NCBI GenBank assembly: GCA_005768725.1
Contig: VAFM01000001.1
Coordinates: forward strand, 930,001-994,000
DNA: 64,000 bases
Direction: 5' to 3'
Source of the DNA: Blastochloris viridis
GTDB lineage: Bacteria; Pseudomonadota; Alphaproteobacteria; UBA2136; UBA6156
In this document: one piece after another, positions 34,293-43,451 of the stretch
How the letters are laid out: each line of letters opens with the position of its first letter
How positions within the stretch are numbered: position 1 is the first letter of the stretch
Notes under the pieces: generated by a model
What the model was told of the DNA's origin: nothing
The model's database searches: none
Seen by the model: only the letters and a program-made list of their open reading frames with translations
Translations under genes and position numbers: made by a program

Positions 34293-35978
34293 TTAGTGCT
34301 TGGAGACGTGCAGCTCTTCCAGCGCACCGATTTCGGCACGTACGGAGAAGTCGTCGAATCCGTCCTGCTCGGCCTTACCGCTCGGAGATTTGTCGAGCAG
34401 CGAGCCGATGATGGCACCGAGGAAGGCCAGCGGCATGGAGATCAGTGCCGGGTATTCGTACGGGAACACCGGAGTGGCATAGCCAAGGATGTTCACCCAT
34501 ACAACCGGGCTGAGGATCACCAGACCAACCGCCGTAACCAGACCCAGGGCACCACCCAGCACCGCACCGGTGGTCGTAAGCTTACGCCACAGGGTAGAGA
34601 GCAGGATGATCGGGAAGTTGGTACTTGCGGCGATGGCAAAGGCCAGACCTACCAGGAAGGCGACGTTCTGTTTCTCGAACGCGATACCCAGACCGATGGC
34701 CAGAATACCGAGCACGATGGACGACGCCTTGGAGACGGCCATTTCCTCTTTTTCCGTTGCCTTACCCTTACGGATGGCGTTGGCGTAGAGGTCGTGACCC
34801 ACGGCGGTGGCACCGGCCAGCGCCAGACCACTCACCACGGCCAGAATGGTCGCGAAGGCCACCGCGGCAATGAAGCCGAAGAACAGGCTACCACCGGTGG
34901 CATGCGCCAAGTGGACCGCGGCCATGTTCTTACCACCCAACAGACCACCATCGGCCGCCAGATAGGCCGGGTTGCTGCCAACCAGCAGGATGGCACCAAA
35001 ACCGATGATGAAGGTGAGGATATAGAAGTAGCCGATAAAGCCGGTAGCCACGAACACGGATTTACGCGCCTGCTTGGCATCCTTCACGGTAAAGAAGCGC
35101 ATAAGGATGTGCGGCAGACCGGCGGTACCAAACATCAGGGCCAGACCGAGCGATACGGCGGAGAACGGATCCTTCACCAATGTCCCCGGAGCCATGATAG
35201 CGGCACCCTTGCTGTGAGCTTCCACCGCGCTGCTGAACAGCTCGGTCGGGCTGAAGTGCACGTGCATCAGCACCAGGAAGGCCATGACCGAGGCACCGAA
35301 GAGCAACAGCACGGCCTTGATGATCTGCACCCATGTGGTGGCGATCATACCGCCGAAGGTCACGTAGAGCATCATCAACACACCGACGATCACCACGGCA
35401 TAGGTGTACGGCAGACCGAAGAGGACTTCGATCAGTTGCCCCGCACCGACCATCTGGGCGATGAGGTACAGCAGCACCGTGGCCAGTGACCCGAAGGCCG
35501 CCAGCGTGCGCACCGGGCGTTGCTCCAGGCGGAAGGCGGCCACATCGGCAAAGGTGTATTTCCCGAGGTTACGCAGGCGTTCGGCCATCAGGAACATCAG
35601 GATCGGCCAGCCGACCAGGAACCCGATGGAGTAGATCAGACCATCGAACCCGCTGGTAAACACCAGGGCAGAGATACCGAGAAACGACGCGGCCGACATA
35701 TAGTCGCCCGCAATGGCGAGACCGTTTTGGGTACCTGTGATGGAGTTACCGGCGACGTAGAAGTCGGACGCCGTGCGGTTACGTTTAGACGCCCAATAGG
35801 TGATAGCCAGCGTGGCGCCCACGAAGACGAGGAACATCACGATGGCAGGTATATTCAGCGGTTGCTGCGCACCGCCGCCGCTAATGGCGTCGGCTAACGC
35901 AGGTGTCGCCGTCAGCAAAGCTGCGGCACCCGCTGCAAGTCCGGTAAGATATTTACCCGACAAGAGATTGGATTTCAT
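34293..35978 (-). CDS. actP: Cation/acetate symporter (ActP-like, SSS family)
   Basis: Sodium:solute symporter of 561 residues with a cleavable-looking N-terminal hydrophobic segment ending in PALADA and about 13 membrane helices. Typical ActP segments are FYVAGNSITGTQNGLAIAGDYMSAASFLG, GLPHILMRFFTVKDAKQARKSV, and GHDLYANAIRKGKATEKEE. It takes up acetate and other short monocarboxylates with a cation. The DUF485 gene lies 35 bases upstream in the same direction, the usual companion of actP. Acetate use fits the beta-oxidation block of this genome. Confidence 0.93.
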   Translation of the reverse strand: MKSNLLSGKYLTGLAAGAAALLTATPALADAISGGGAQQPLNIPAIVMFLVFVGATLAITYWASKRNRTASDFYVAGNSITGTQNGLAIAGDYMSAASFLGISALVFTSGFDGLIYSIGFLVGWPILMFLMAERLRNLGKYTFADVAAFRLEQRPVRTLAAFGSLATVLLYLIAQMVGAGQLIEVLFGLPYTYAVVIVGVLMMLYVTFGGMIATTWVQIIKAVLLLFGASVMAFLVLMHVHFSPTELFSSAVEAHSKGAAIMAPGTLVKDPFSAVSLGLALMFGTAGLPHILMRFFTVKDAKQARKSVFVATGFIGYFYILTFIIGFGAILLVGSNPAYLAADGGLLGGKNMAAVHLAHATGGSLFFGFIAAVAFATILAVVSGLALAGATAVGHDLYANAIRKGKATEKEEMAVSKASSIVLGILAIGLGIAFEKQNVAFLVGLAFAIAASTNFPIILLSTLWRKLTTTGAVLGGALGLVTAVGLVILSPVVWVNILGYATPVFPYEYPALISMPLAFLGAIIGSLLDKSPSGKAEQDGFDDFSVRAEIGALEELHVSKH

Positions 35979-36013
35979 TGATTTTGCTTTCTGTTAAACG
36001 GAGAAGATCAAGG

Positions 36014-36322
36014 TTATTTGATCTCTTTGCTCAGGGCTTTGCGGGCCTCTTCGGTCAGCGGGTCGAACACATTGTTCGACAGGCGGACATAGAGACCGGT
36101 GAGGCCCATCGCCAGCAGGATCAGCCCGAGACCAATCGGGATTCCGATGGTAATGGGGCTATCGGCGGCAATCGGCACGCCGAGAAGCGCCGGGTCGAAC
36201 GCGATAAGCAGGATGAAGGCAAGGTAACTAACCAGCATGACCAGACTTAACGCCACCGACACCTTGCGCCGACGGTTCACCAACTGCACATAGTGCGGAT
36301 TGGTGAGAACAGGGTTTGGCAT
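36014..36322 (-). CDS. DUF485 membrane protein, ActP partner
   Basis: Inner-membrane protein of 102 residues with two helices (VALSLVMLVSYLAFILLIAF and ITIGIPIGLGLILLAMGLTGLYVRL) and the DUF485 opening N-P-x-Y-x-x-L-x-x-R-R-K. Almost always encoded directly before actP-type symporters, where it is thought to assist or modulate transport. First gene of the two-gene operon; AAAGGACC precedes the ATG. Confidence 0.92.
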   Translation of the reverse strand: MPNPVLTNPHYVQLVNRRRKVSVALSLVMLVSYLAFILLIAFDPALLGVPIAADSPITIGIPIGLGLILLAMGLTGLYVRLSNNVFDPLTEEARKALSKEIK

Positions 36323-36562
36323 GGTAGGTCCTTTCTGTGTTTGGGTTGCGGTGGCCCCGTGCCGGCCAAAGTCAGGCCGGTGTCACGACGCGGGAATCCT
36401 TCCAGAAAACTTATGCAACCGGATGTTGAATTGCTGGACTTCGCGCTCCAATACCTCCTGACATCCGTGGGTTTTACCCATATTTCCGCCTGTTTAAGAG
36501 CTTGTGCATCGCAAAAGGGGCTCACCGATGCAACCGATGGCGTTGCCCTGCGTTGTGCTTTC

Positions 36563-38476
36563 ATGACTTTACCTACCCGTATGACCCGTATTCTGATGTA
36601 TCTGGCTGTAGCCGTGGCATCGCTGGTAGTATTGCTGTTCGGTACGGCGGTCGTACTAGACCTGACCTCCGGTTACTGGCTGCATAAACCGCTGAGCTGG
36701 GTGGCCACCCGCCAGAGTGGTCAGGAGGTGCGGATTGACCGCGCGCAGACGCATCTTCTCAGCCTGACGCCGGGGATTGAGCTGACCACCGTGAATGCCC
36801 GCGGCACGCGCGACGATGTGAAAGAGCCGCTGATCGTGGCCGACGCCATTGGCGCGGCGGTGCGCCTGAGTGCCTTGCTGCGCGGGCATGTAGTGCTGAG
36901 TTACGTGGGACTCGACAAAGCGAATATCCACCTGAGCCGGACAGCGGAAGGCGCCTCCAACTGGTCCTCCGGCACGCCCAAGGCCGAGGAGCCTGCCACA
37001 CCGCTGAAACTGCCGGTGATCGAGTATCTGTATGTGCGCGACAGCCGCATTCATGTGGACGACGCACCCAGTAATCTGCGCTTTGAAGGCCAGTTTGCCA
37101 CTGAAGAACGTCGCGAACCGACCGGTGGCCAACCGTTTACGCTGGAGGGTAACGGTAACCTCAACGGCAAGACCTTCGGGCTGGACCTGAAAGGCGGTGC
37201 TGTGAATGAGTTGATTCAGGCACAGGGTTACCCGTTCAATCTTCACTTGAGCCATGGTGCCACCAAGCTGGCGGCCGAAGGGCGCTTTACTGGCCTGAGT
37301 GGCGAACAGCTGGAGGCAAAGGTAACGCTCTCGGGCGCGAATCTGGCCGACCTGTATGACGTGACCCGCCTGGCCCTGCCCGAAACCCGCGCCTATAGCT
37401 TAAGCGGACAGGTCAGCCGGGATGGTGACCTGTATGTGGTGAAAGGCCTTCAGGGGAAAGTGGGGGCCAGCGACCTGAACGGCGACGTACGGGTTGATGT
37501 GAGCGGAGCCAAGCCCATGCTGACCGCGGATCTGCATTCCCGCAGCCTGAACCCCGAAGATGCCGGTGTGGTGTTTGGCGGGAGTGAAGCTCTGGATGGT
37601 AAAGCCCGTTACCTGCTGCCCGCCACTCCGCTAGCTTTGGAGAAGCTGAAGAGCCTGGATGCCCGCGTGCGTTACCGTGCCGCTGATCTGCAGGTGGATA
37701 CCCTGCCGCTCAAGGATGTCAGCCTCTCGATGGTACTGAATAACGGAACGCTGGATATGCAGCCGATTGCGATCACCTTGCCGCAGGGCACGTTGACCGG
37801 TCGCCTGTTGCTGGATGCTTCGGCCAGCGTGCCGCATATCGCCATGGATATCCGTGTCAGCCGCGCGCAACTGAACGACTTTGCTACCCAGGCAGGCGTC
37901 GCGGATGCAATCTCGGGTACTCTGAGCGGGCGTTTGCAGATGGCAGGGAACGGGACGTCGTTCCATGAGGCAGCCGGCAATTCCGACGGGCGTCTGGCGC
38001 TGACGGTCACCAACGGCAGCATCCGCCAGACCTTTGCCGAACTGGCCGGTGTGAACGTGCTGAAAGGCCTGGGCCTGCTGTTCACCGGCAGCACCAAACA
38101 GATTCCGATCACTTGCGGTGCGGCGGACTTTCCGCTGAAGAACGGTGTGATGACCGCGCAGACGCTGGTGGTCGGCACCGATGTAGTGCGGGTGGATGGC
38201 CGCGGAACGCTTAACCTCGCCGACGAGCGCCTTGACCTGACCCTGCAGGGACGTCCGTTGCAACCCAGCGCGGTGCGCCTGCTGGCCCCGGTGTATGTGC
38301 GCGGCACGCTGCTGGAGCCGGATGTGGGACTTGTGAAAACCCCGCTTATTGTGCAGGCCGGGGCTGCGGCGGCTCTGGGTGTGGTGCTCACCCCCCTCGC
38401 CTCGCTTCTCGCCTTTGTGGATACGGGGATTGCCGACGATGTGAACTGCCAGCAACTTTTACGCAACCAGCCTTGA
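36563..38476 (+). CDS. AsmA-family protein
   Basis: Large protein of about 637 residues anchored by one N-terminal helix (RILMYLAVAVASLVVLLFGTAVVLDL), the rest periplasmic. It has the AsmA layout: an N-terminal repeat-rich beta region (RVRIDRAQTHLLSLTPGIELTTVNARGT-type strands) and a C-terminal AsmA_2 part with GSIRQTFAELAGVNVLKGL, VVGTDVVRVDGRGTLNLADERLDLTLQGRP and PVYVRGTLLEPDVGL. AsmA-like proteins are bridge-like proteins thought to move phospholipids to the outer membrane. I start at the ATG at 36563; the frame is open further upstream but not protein-like. ATG 36581 is an alternative. Confidence 0.85.
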   Translation: MTLPTRMTRILMYLAVAVASLVVLLFGTAVVLDLTSGYWLHKPLSWVATRQSGQEVRIDRAQTHLLSLTPGIELTTVNARGTRDDVKEPLIVADAIGAAVRLSALLRGHVVLSYVGLDKANIHLSRTAEGASNWSSGTPKAEEPATPLKLPVIEYLYVRDSRIHVDDAPSNLRFEGQFATEERREPTGGQPFTLEGNGNLNGKTFGLDLKGGAVNELIQAQGYPFNLHLSHGATKLAAEGRFTGLSGEQLEAKVTLSGANLADLYDVTRLALPETRAYSLSGQVSRDGDLYVVKGLQGKVGASDLNGDVRVDVSGAKPMLTADLHSRSLNPEDAGVVFGGSEALDGKARYLLPATPLALEKLKSLDARVRYRAADLQVDTLPLKDVSLSMVLNNGTLDMQPIAITLPQGTLTGRLLLDASASVPHIAMDIRVSRAQLNDFATQAGVADAISGTLSGRLQMAGNGTSFHEAAGNSDGRLALTVTNGSIRQTFAELAGVNVLKGLGLLFTGSTKQIPITCGAADFPLKNGVMTAQTLVVGTDVVRVDGRGTLNLADERLDLTLQGRPLQPSAVRLLAPVYVRGTLLEPDVGLVKTPLIVQAGAAAALGVVLTPLASLLAFVDTGIADDVNCQQLLRNQP

Positions 38477-38530
38477 TTTTTTAAAGCTTTGCCCCCGGTT
38501 TACGCCTAGGATTGGCCGCCGTTTTGTGTT

Positions 38531-39964
38531 ATGAGCTTGCTCATGACTACGACATCCCCCACCCGCCGCATGGCGAAGATCCTGGCCACCCTCGGCCCCA
38601 GCAGTAACTCCGAAGCCCAGATCCGCGCCCTTGTGGACGCCGGAGCCAACGCTTTCCGTCTCAATTTTTCCCACGGTATGGCCGCCGACCACGCCATCCG
38701 CGCCGGTGCCGTGCGCAACGTAGCCAAGGCCACCGGCAAGCGCCTGCCGATTCTGGCTGACCTGCAAGGCCCGAAGATCCGCATTGGTGAAGTGACCGAA
38801 GCGGTACATCTGCAAAACGGTGCCACCCTTGTACTGGACAACAACCCGGCCCCTGGTGACGCCACCCGCGTATGCCTGCCGCACCCCGCGATTATGGCCA
38901 CCCTGCAGGTGGGCGACACCATCATGGTTAACGACGGCGTGATCCAACTGAAAGTGACCGCGACCGATGACGACAAGGTGACCACCACCGTGGTTGCCGG
39001 CGGCATGTTCTCCAGCCGCAAAGGCGTGAACGTGCCCGGCCGCACCCTGCCGATGTCGGCCCTCACCGGCAAGGACAAGGACGACCTGAAGAGCGCGTTG
39101 GAAATCGGTGTGGACTGGATCGCCCTGTCGTTCGTGCAGACCGCCCAGGACGTACGTGAATGCAAAGAGCTGGTGCAAGGCCGTGCCAAGGTTATGGCCA
39201 AGATTGAAACCCGTGCCGCGATCGACAACCTCGCCGATATTCTGGCCGAAGCCGACGGCCTAATGGTGGCCCGTGGCGACCTGGGTGTGGAACTGCCGAC
39301 CGAAGATGTTCCGCCGCTGCAGAAAGAGATGATCGATATGGCCCGCAAGGCCGGTAAGCCGATCGTTGTGGCGACCCAGATGCTGGAATCGATGATCACC
39401 AACCCGCGCCCGACCCGCGCCGAAGCCAACGACGTGGCCAACGCCGCCTACGACGGTGCCGACTGCGTGATGCTGTCTGCCGAAAGCGCCAGCGGCCAGT
39501 ACCCGGTCGATGCTGTCAGCGTGATGGCCCGCATCATCGTCAAGGCCGAGCAAAGCGCCCTGTGGCGCACCGGTCTGGATGCCAAGGCTCCAACCTGCCA
39601 GAAGAACCAGGCCGATGCCGTAGCTATCGCCGCCACCAAGATGGCTGAGACCATCGGAGCCAAGGCCATGGTCGCCTTCACCGAAAGCGGCAGCAGCATC
39701 CAGCGCCTCAGCCGTCTGCGTGCCCTGCCGGATCTCATTGCCCTGACCCCTTATGAAAAGGTTGCCCGTCAGGTCGAATTCAACTGGGGTGTGCAAGGTC
39801 TCGTCTGCCCGCCGGTGACCGACCCGGAAGACATGGTGGCCAAAGCCCGCGAACAGGCCCGTGCCGCCGGTCTCGTTAAGGACGGCGACATGATGGTGGT
39901 TGTTGCGGGTATTCCGTTCGGCCAGAGTGGCAGCACCAATATGGTTCGCGTTGTCAGCGCTTAG
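38531..39964 (+). CDS. pyk: Pyruvate kinase
   Basis: Glycolytic enzyme converting phosphoenolpyruvate and ADP to pyruvate and ATP; 477 residues. Conserved segments: FRLNFSHG, ILADLQGPKIRIGE, FVQTAQDVRECKEL, the active-site signature MAKIETRAAIDNL (catalytic Lys), MVARGDLGVELP, and PTRAEANDVANA...DCVMLSAESASGQYPV. The C-terminal allosteric-type domain is complete. The start is ATG 38531 or the in-frame ATG 38543; neither has a clear ribosome site. Monocistronic, followed by a large palindromic element. Confidence 0.96.
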   Translation: MSLLMTTTSPTRRMAKILATLGPSSNSEAQIRALVDAGANAFRLNFSHGMAADHAIRAGAVRNVAKATGKRLPILADLQGPKIRIGEVTEAVHLQNGATLVLDNNPAPGDATRVCLPHPAIMATLQVGDTIMVNDGVIQLKVTATDDDKVTTTVVAGGMFSSRKGVNVPGRTLPMSALTGKDKDDLKSALEIGVDWIALSFVQTAQDVRECKELVQGRAKVMAKIETRAAIDNLADILAEADGLMVARGDLGVELPTEDVPPLQKEMIDMARKAGKPIVVATQMLESMITNPRPTRAEANDVANAAYDGADCVMLSAESASGQYPVDAVSVMARIIVKAEQSALWRTGLDAKAPTCQKNQADAVAIAATKMAETIGAKAMVAFTESGSSIQRLSRLRALPDLIALTPYEKVARQVEFNWGVQGLVCPPVTDPEDMVAKAREQARAAGLVKDGDMMVVVAGIPFGQSGSTNMVRVVSA

Positions 39965-39976
39965 CCTGATTAACTG

Positions 39977-40096
39977 AATTCTACTGAGCGGGGTGATTTT
40001 TCCGTTTTTCTTGCGCTGCGCTCCGCACGTATAAGCCATACGCTTACAGTGCTCGCGCTGCGAAGAAACAGAAAACTCCCTCCCGCTCAGCGAATT
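39977..40096. repeat. 120-bp imperfect palindromic element
   Basis: Outer ends AATTC..CTGAGCGGG (39977-39993) and its inverted counterpart (40081-40096) begin two arms of roughly 45 bases that pair along most of their length, around a central loop with a smaller inverted repeat. It resembles a REP/MITE-like unit or a transcribed hairpin. It carries no gene. Confidence 0.6.
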
Positions 40097-40110
40097 GCGG
40101 TTCCTCATCA

Positions 40111-40140
40111 ACGCCAGCCTTACGGCTGGCGGTTTTTTTT
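40111..40140 (+). terminator. Terminator between pyk and infC
   Basis: Hairpin CGCCAGCC / GGCTGGCG with a four-base loop followed by eight Ts. Confidence 0.92.
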
Positions 40141-40250
40141 GTGTTATGTTTTTTTGACGAGGCTCCTGTCAACACGGTGCGTCAGCTTGCGTTTTTGCGC
40201 GTATGTGATAAGAATTGCAGCACACACCAATTACAAAAGGACTATTCCAC

Positions 40251-40904
40251 ATCGGACGATTCAGAGGGACGCCGGACCGCAACCGGCAGAATGAACACCG
40301 TATCAACGGCGATATCCGCGTGCCTAATGTGCGCGTGATCGGCCCTGAGGGTGAAAATTTTGGCGTCATGACAAGCCGTGATGCTGTATTTAAGGCCCAA
40401 CAGCTGGGTCTTGATCTGATCGAAATTTCTCCAACCGCTACCCCGCCGGTGTGCAAAATCTCCGATTACGGCAAATTCCGCTTCCAGGAAGCCAAGCGCA
40501 AGGCAGAAGCCAAGCGTAACCAGACCGTGGTGGAAGTGAAGGAAATGGTGTTCCGCCCCGGTACCGAAGACCACGATTACCAGATCAAGCTCCGCAAGAT
40601 TAAGGAATTTCTGGCCGACGGCAACAAGGCCAAGATCAACCTGCGTTTCCGTGGCCGCGAGACCACCCACCAGGAAATCGGTGCCGCCATGCTGGACCGT
40701 CTGGTCGCCGATACCGCCGATGTGGCCAAGGTCGACTTCCGCAGTGGTTTGGAAGGCCGCTTCATGACCCTTGTCTTGTCTCCGGACAAAAAGGGTAAGA
40801 AGGCCGAAGCCGCTGCCCCTGCCGCACCTGAGGCCGATGGCGCGCTGAAAGACAGCTTTGCCACCGCCATTGCCCAAAAGCAGGCCAAGGACGCCGCGAA
40901 GTAA
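40251..40904 (+). CDS. infC: Translation initiation factor IF-3, probable ATC start
   Basis: IF-3 discriminates the initiator tRNA and start codon on the 30S subunit. The product has about 217 residues: N-domain with EHRINGDIRVPNVRVIGPEG, linker helix KFRFQEAKRKAEAKRNQ, C-domain with EVKEMVFRPGTEDHDYQIKLRKIKEFLADGNKAK, and an alanine/lysine-rich tail beyond residue 180. No ATG or GTG occurs in frame before the conserved core. AAAAGGA (40235-40241) lies nine bases before an in-frame ATC at 40251, so a rare ATC start is most likely, as in the known non-canonical starts of infC. A TTG at 40215 lacks a ribosome site. rpmI and rplT, the usual neighbours, are absent. Confidence 0.9.
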   Translation: MGRFRGTPDRNRQNEHRINGDIRVPNVRVIGPEGENFGVMTSRDAVFKAQQLGLDLIEISPTATPPVCKISDYGKFRFQEAKRKAEAKRNQTVVEVKEMVFRPGTEDHDYQIKLRKIKEFLADGNKAKINLRFRGRETTHQEIGAAMLDRLVADTADVAKVDFRSGLEGRFMTLVLSPDKKGKKAEAAAPAAPEADGALKDSFATAIAQKQAKDAAK

Positions 40905-40925
40905 TCGCATGGTTATTTCGGTTAC

Positions 40926-40953
40926 AAACAAGCCCCTGTATGGGGCTTGTTTT
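40926..40953. terminator. Bidirectional terminator after infC
   Basis: Hairpin AAACAAGCCCC / GGGGCTTGTTT with a five-base loop, between infC (+) and the convergent solute-binding protein gene (-). Confidence 0.9.
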
Positions 40954-40954
40954 A

Positions 40955-42445
40955 TTAGGGTGCCACCGTACGGCAGCTCAGCAGCCCGGTGTAGGCACCG
41001 CTGGGCGGGACCGTACACCCGGTGACCGTAGGTTTGGTTATCAGGATCTGATGACGGCGGTACAGCGGCAGGTACGGGCGTACCTTGGCCAGATACTGTT
41101 GCGTGGCGAGCGTGGCGACGGTTTGAGCCTGCACTGTGGGGGCACTCAGAATGGAGTGCGTCAGCATGTCGGTCTGCGGGTCATTCAGGCGGCCGCGGTT
41201 AAGGCCCACCGGCGGCACCTGCGTGCTATGGAAGGCCTGATGGTAGAAGGAGGGCGGCAGCTCGCCGGTCCAGGCCAGCATGACCATATCGAAATTGCCC
41301 TTCTTGACCGTATCGTAGAAGCTGGCCCACTCGGTGGGACGGAGGGTTACGCCGATGCCGACTTTTTCCAGTTGCTGCTGAATGACCTGGCTGACGCGCT
41401 GGCTGAAGGGGTCGGTACTGGTCAGCAGCGTGATGCGGAAGCGCAGATTATCCGGTCCACGCATCAGGTCGGCTTCGTCCAGCAGATTCTCGGCGTCGAA
41501 TGGGGCAAAAGGTTCTTCCGGTGCGTTAAAGGCGGCGGGATGGCCGGGCGGAAGAAGTGTGGAGGCCGGTTCCGCCATATCGCCCAACACATATTTACGG
41601 ATGGCGGCGCGGTTGAGGGCCAGCGCCATGGCTTCGCGCACCAAGGGGTTCTTCAGTTGCGGGTGCTGGAGGTTGAGACCCAGATAGCTGTAAGAGGTAC
41701 CGGGTACGGACTGTACCGCAAAGCCCTGATGTTTCGCCCAGTCGACCAATTGTGGAGCGACGTCGTTATACACGATATCGACTTCGCCTTTTTTGAGCTT
41801 GATCAGGCGGGTGGTGGCGTCGGAAAGAGGGGTGAACGTGAGTGTCGCCGGTAGGTCGGTACGGCTGGTGGCGAGCGTGACGGCACCGAGGGTATCGTGA
41901 GCCACAAACTGGTAGGGGCCTGCGCCAATGGCAGGGTTTTGAGGATTAGCGATCGGAATTTCGGTCAGGATGCCCGCAAAGCCGAGAGTGGGCGACGGCA
42001 GTTGCAGCACCAGTTGCGTCGCGGTGGGAGCGGTGACGCTGACGTCTTTCAGTTGCGCAAAGGGGCTGAGCGGATTGGCTTGCAGGGTTTTGTACCATGC
42101 GGCAACGGCGGTTGCGGTCAGCGGCGCGCCATCGAGGAAGGTCTGACCGCTCCGCAGGGTGCACTCGACACGGGTCGGCTGCGGCTGGCTGCAGCCTTGG
42201 GCCAGCAGGCCTTCCGGCTGATAATTCTGGCTCCAGCGCAGCAGAGCGGGGTGGGTCAGTTGCAGCAGGCGCGCCCCGGCGGCATCGGTAGTGGTGGCCG
42301 GGTTAAGGGTACGCGGCGCACTGGCGACCGCGACCGTCAGGCCTTTCGGTTGGGCGTGCGGTGCGGCAGCGTGTGCTACGTTGGCCACGCAGGCCCCCAT
42401 AAAGCTGCTGAGAAGGAAGGCGGCGAACTGGTACTTAACACTCAT
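40955..42445 (-). CDS. ABC transporter solute-binding protein, family 5 (peptide/nickel type)
   Basis: Periplasmic binding protein of 496 residues. The ATG at 42445 begins a signal peptide (FAAFLLSSFMGACVANVAHAAA). SBP_bac_5 markers are ASAPRTLNPATTTDAAGARLLQLTHPALLRW near the mature start, GAGPYQFVAHDTLG, YLGLNLQHPQLKNPLVREAMALALNR and RPTEWASFYDTVKKGNFDMVMLAWTGE. These proteins bind oligopeptides or similar solutes. No permease or ATPase genes lie next to it, so its transporter is encoded elsewhere or it acts as an orphan receptor. It is divergent from the LysM gene with only 20 bases between starts. Confidence 0.9.
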   Translation of the reverse strand: MSVKYQFAAFLLSSFMGACVANVAHAAAPHAQPKGLTVAVASAPRTLNPATTTDAAGARLLQLTHPALLRWSQNYQPEGLLAQGCSQPQPTRVECTLRSGQTFLDGAPLTATAVAAWYKTLQANPLSPFAQLKDVSVTAPTATQLVLQLPSPTLGFAGILTEIPIANPQNPAIGAGPYQFVAHDTLGAVTLATSRTDLPATLTFTPLSDATTRLIKLKKGEVDIVYNDVAPQLVDWAKHQGFAVQSVPGTSYSYLGLNLQHPQLKNPLVREAMALALNRAAIRKYVLGDMAEPASTLLPPGHPAAFNAPEEPFAPFDAENLLDEADLMRGPDNLRFRITLLTSTDPFSQRVSQVIQQQLEKVGIGVTLRPTEWASFYDTVKKGNFDMVMLAWTGELPPSFYHQAFHSTQVPPVGLNRGRLNDPQTDMLTHSILSAPTVQAQTVATLATQQYLAKVRPYLPLYRRHQILITKPTVTGCTVPPSGAYTGLLSCRTVAP

Positions 42446-42465
42446 GGGCCGTATGATACCCCGAG

Positions 42466-43386
42466 ATGAAAGCGCATTCACGCCTGTTTTCGGCTCTCGT
42501 GCCAATTTACCTGCCCATGGCGGCAGCTTTGCTGTGCGTACCCAGCGCTGCCCACGCCGGTCAGGTCGGCTGGATGGACCGTCTGTTCACCTTCCGTGAA
42601 GAGCAAAAGCCGTTGGTCACCCCGCGCAGCAATGTGCGCGCCAAGCAGGTGGTGCAGCCCTACTACCCCAACGACGAACACGTCAGCTGGAGCAATTTTT
42701 ACACCCGCACCGACCTTGAGACGCAGGACTATCTGTCCTCCAGCGCCAGCAAGGTAATGCGCCCGCGCGCGCAGGAGCAGGCCGCCCGCACCCCGGCCCA
42801 GGCCCAAGGCGGCTGGCCCGCCATTGCCGAACAGGCCATGGAAAACGCGCAGGATGAAAGCAACAGCCAACCGTCCAACATCGCCATTGGCGAACCGGGC
42901 GAAGGTTGGGGCATGCAAAGCGGCAGCAGCAACGTAGGCCGCGCCACCCGCATTGGTCCGGCTGTGGAAGACTGGCGCGGCGAGGGCCGCAACCAACTCG
43001 CCAGCCGCCCCGGCGACTACGACTACCGTGGCACCGCGCCGGTCGATACCACTGGTGGTGATATTCAGATTTCTGACGCCGACAGTCAGGGCGGTGGTAC
43101 CGTCACGTTCTCCAGCAGCAGCGATGACCCGCGTTACGTGGAGCACAACGCCAAGGGTCAGGTAACCAAGTACTCGGTCCAAAAGGGTGATACGCTCTCC
43201 AGCATCTCTGATCAGCCTGCGATTTACGGCACCTGGAAGATGTGGCCGATGATTTACAGTGCCAACCGCCGTGCCATCGGCGGCAGCCCGAACAACATCA
43301 AGCTGAAGCAGCGTCTGGATATTCCGCGTGACTACACCGAGCAGCAGGCCAAGGATGCCGAACGCCGTGCCGGTTCGGCCCGTTAA
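42466..43386 (+). CDS. Exported LysM-domain protein
   Basis: Exported protein of 306 residues. Signal peptide to about residue 31 (SALVPIYLPMAAALLCVPSAAHA), then a long low-complexity, probably disordered middle rich in Gln, Ser, Gly and Ala (40-230), and one LysM domain near the C-terminus: KYSVQKGDTLSSISDQPAIYGTWKMWPMIYSANR...LKQRLDIPRDY. LysM binds peptidoglycan; there is no catalytic domain. The sequence after KGDTLSSIS is longer than in the minimal LysM, a form common in proteobacterial envelope proteins. A short charged tail ends it. Confidence 0.88.
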   Translation: MKAHSRLFSALVPIYLPMAAALLCVPSAAHAGQVGWMDRLFTFREEQKPLVTPRSNVRAKQVVQPYYPNDEHVSWSNFYTRTDLETQDYLSSSASKVMRPRAQEQAARTPAQAQGGWPAIAEQAMENAQDESNSQPSNIAIGEPGEGWGMQSGSSNVGRATRIGPAVEDWRGEGRNQLASRPGDYDYRGTAPVDTTGGDIQISDADSQGGGTVTFSSSSDDPRYVEHNAKGQVTKYSVQKGDTLSSISDQPAIYGTWKMWPMIYSANRRAIGGSPNNIKLKQRLDIPRDYTEQQAKDAERRAGSAR

Positions 43387-43417
43387 TCCCTTCTCTTTTT
43401 ACATATATTATATAAAG

Positions 43418-43448
43418 AAAGAGGCGCCCATAGGCGCCTCTGCTTTTT
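43418..43448. terminator. Bidirectional terminator
   Basis: Hairpin AGAGGCGCC / GGCGCCTCT with a four-base loop, between convergent genes ending at 43386 and 43452; T-rich on both strands. Confidence 0.88.
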
Positions 43449-43451
43449 AGC

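Noticed and set aside
34296..35489. Open frame of 397 codons opposite the actP-like gene
   Set aside because: Hydrophilic Gly/His/Thr-rich shadow of a membrane protein gene on the other strand.
40215..40250. TTG start for infC
   Set aside because: No ribosome site before it, and the good AAAAGGA would then lie inside the gene.
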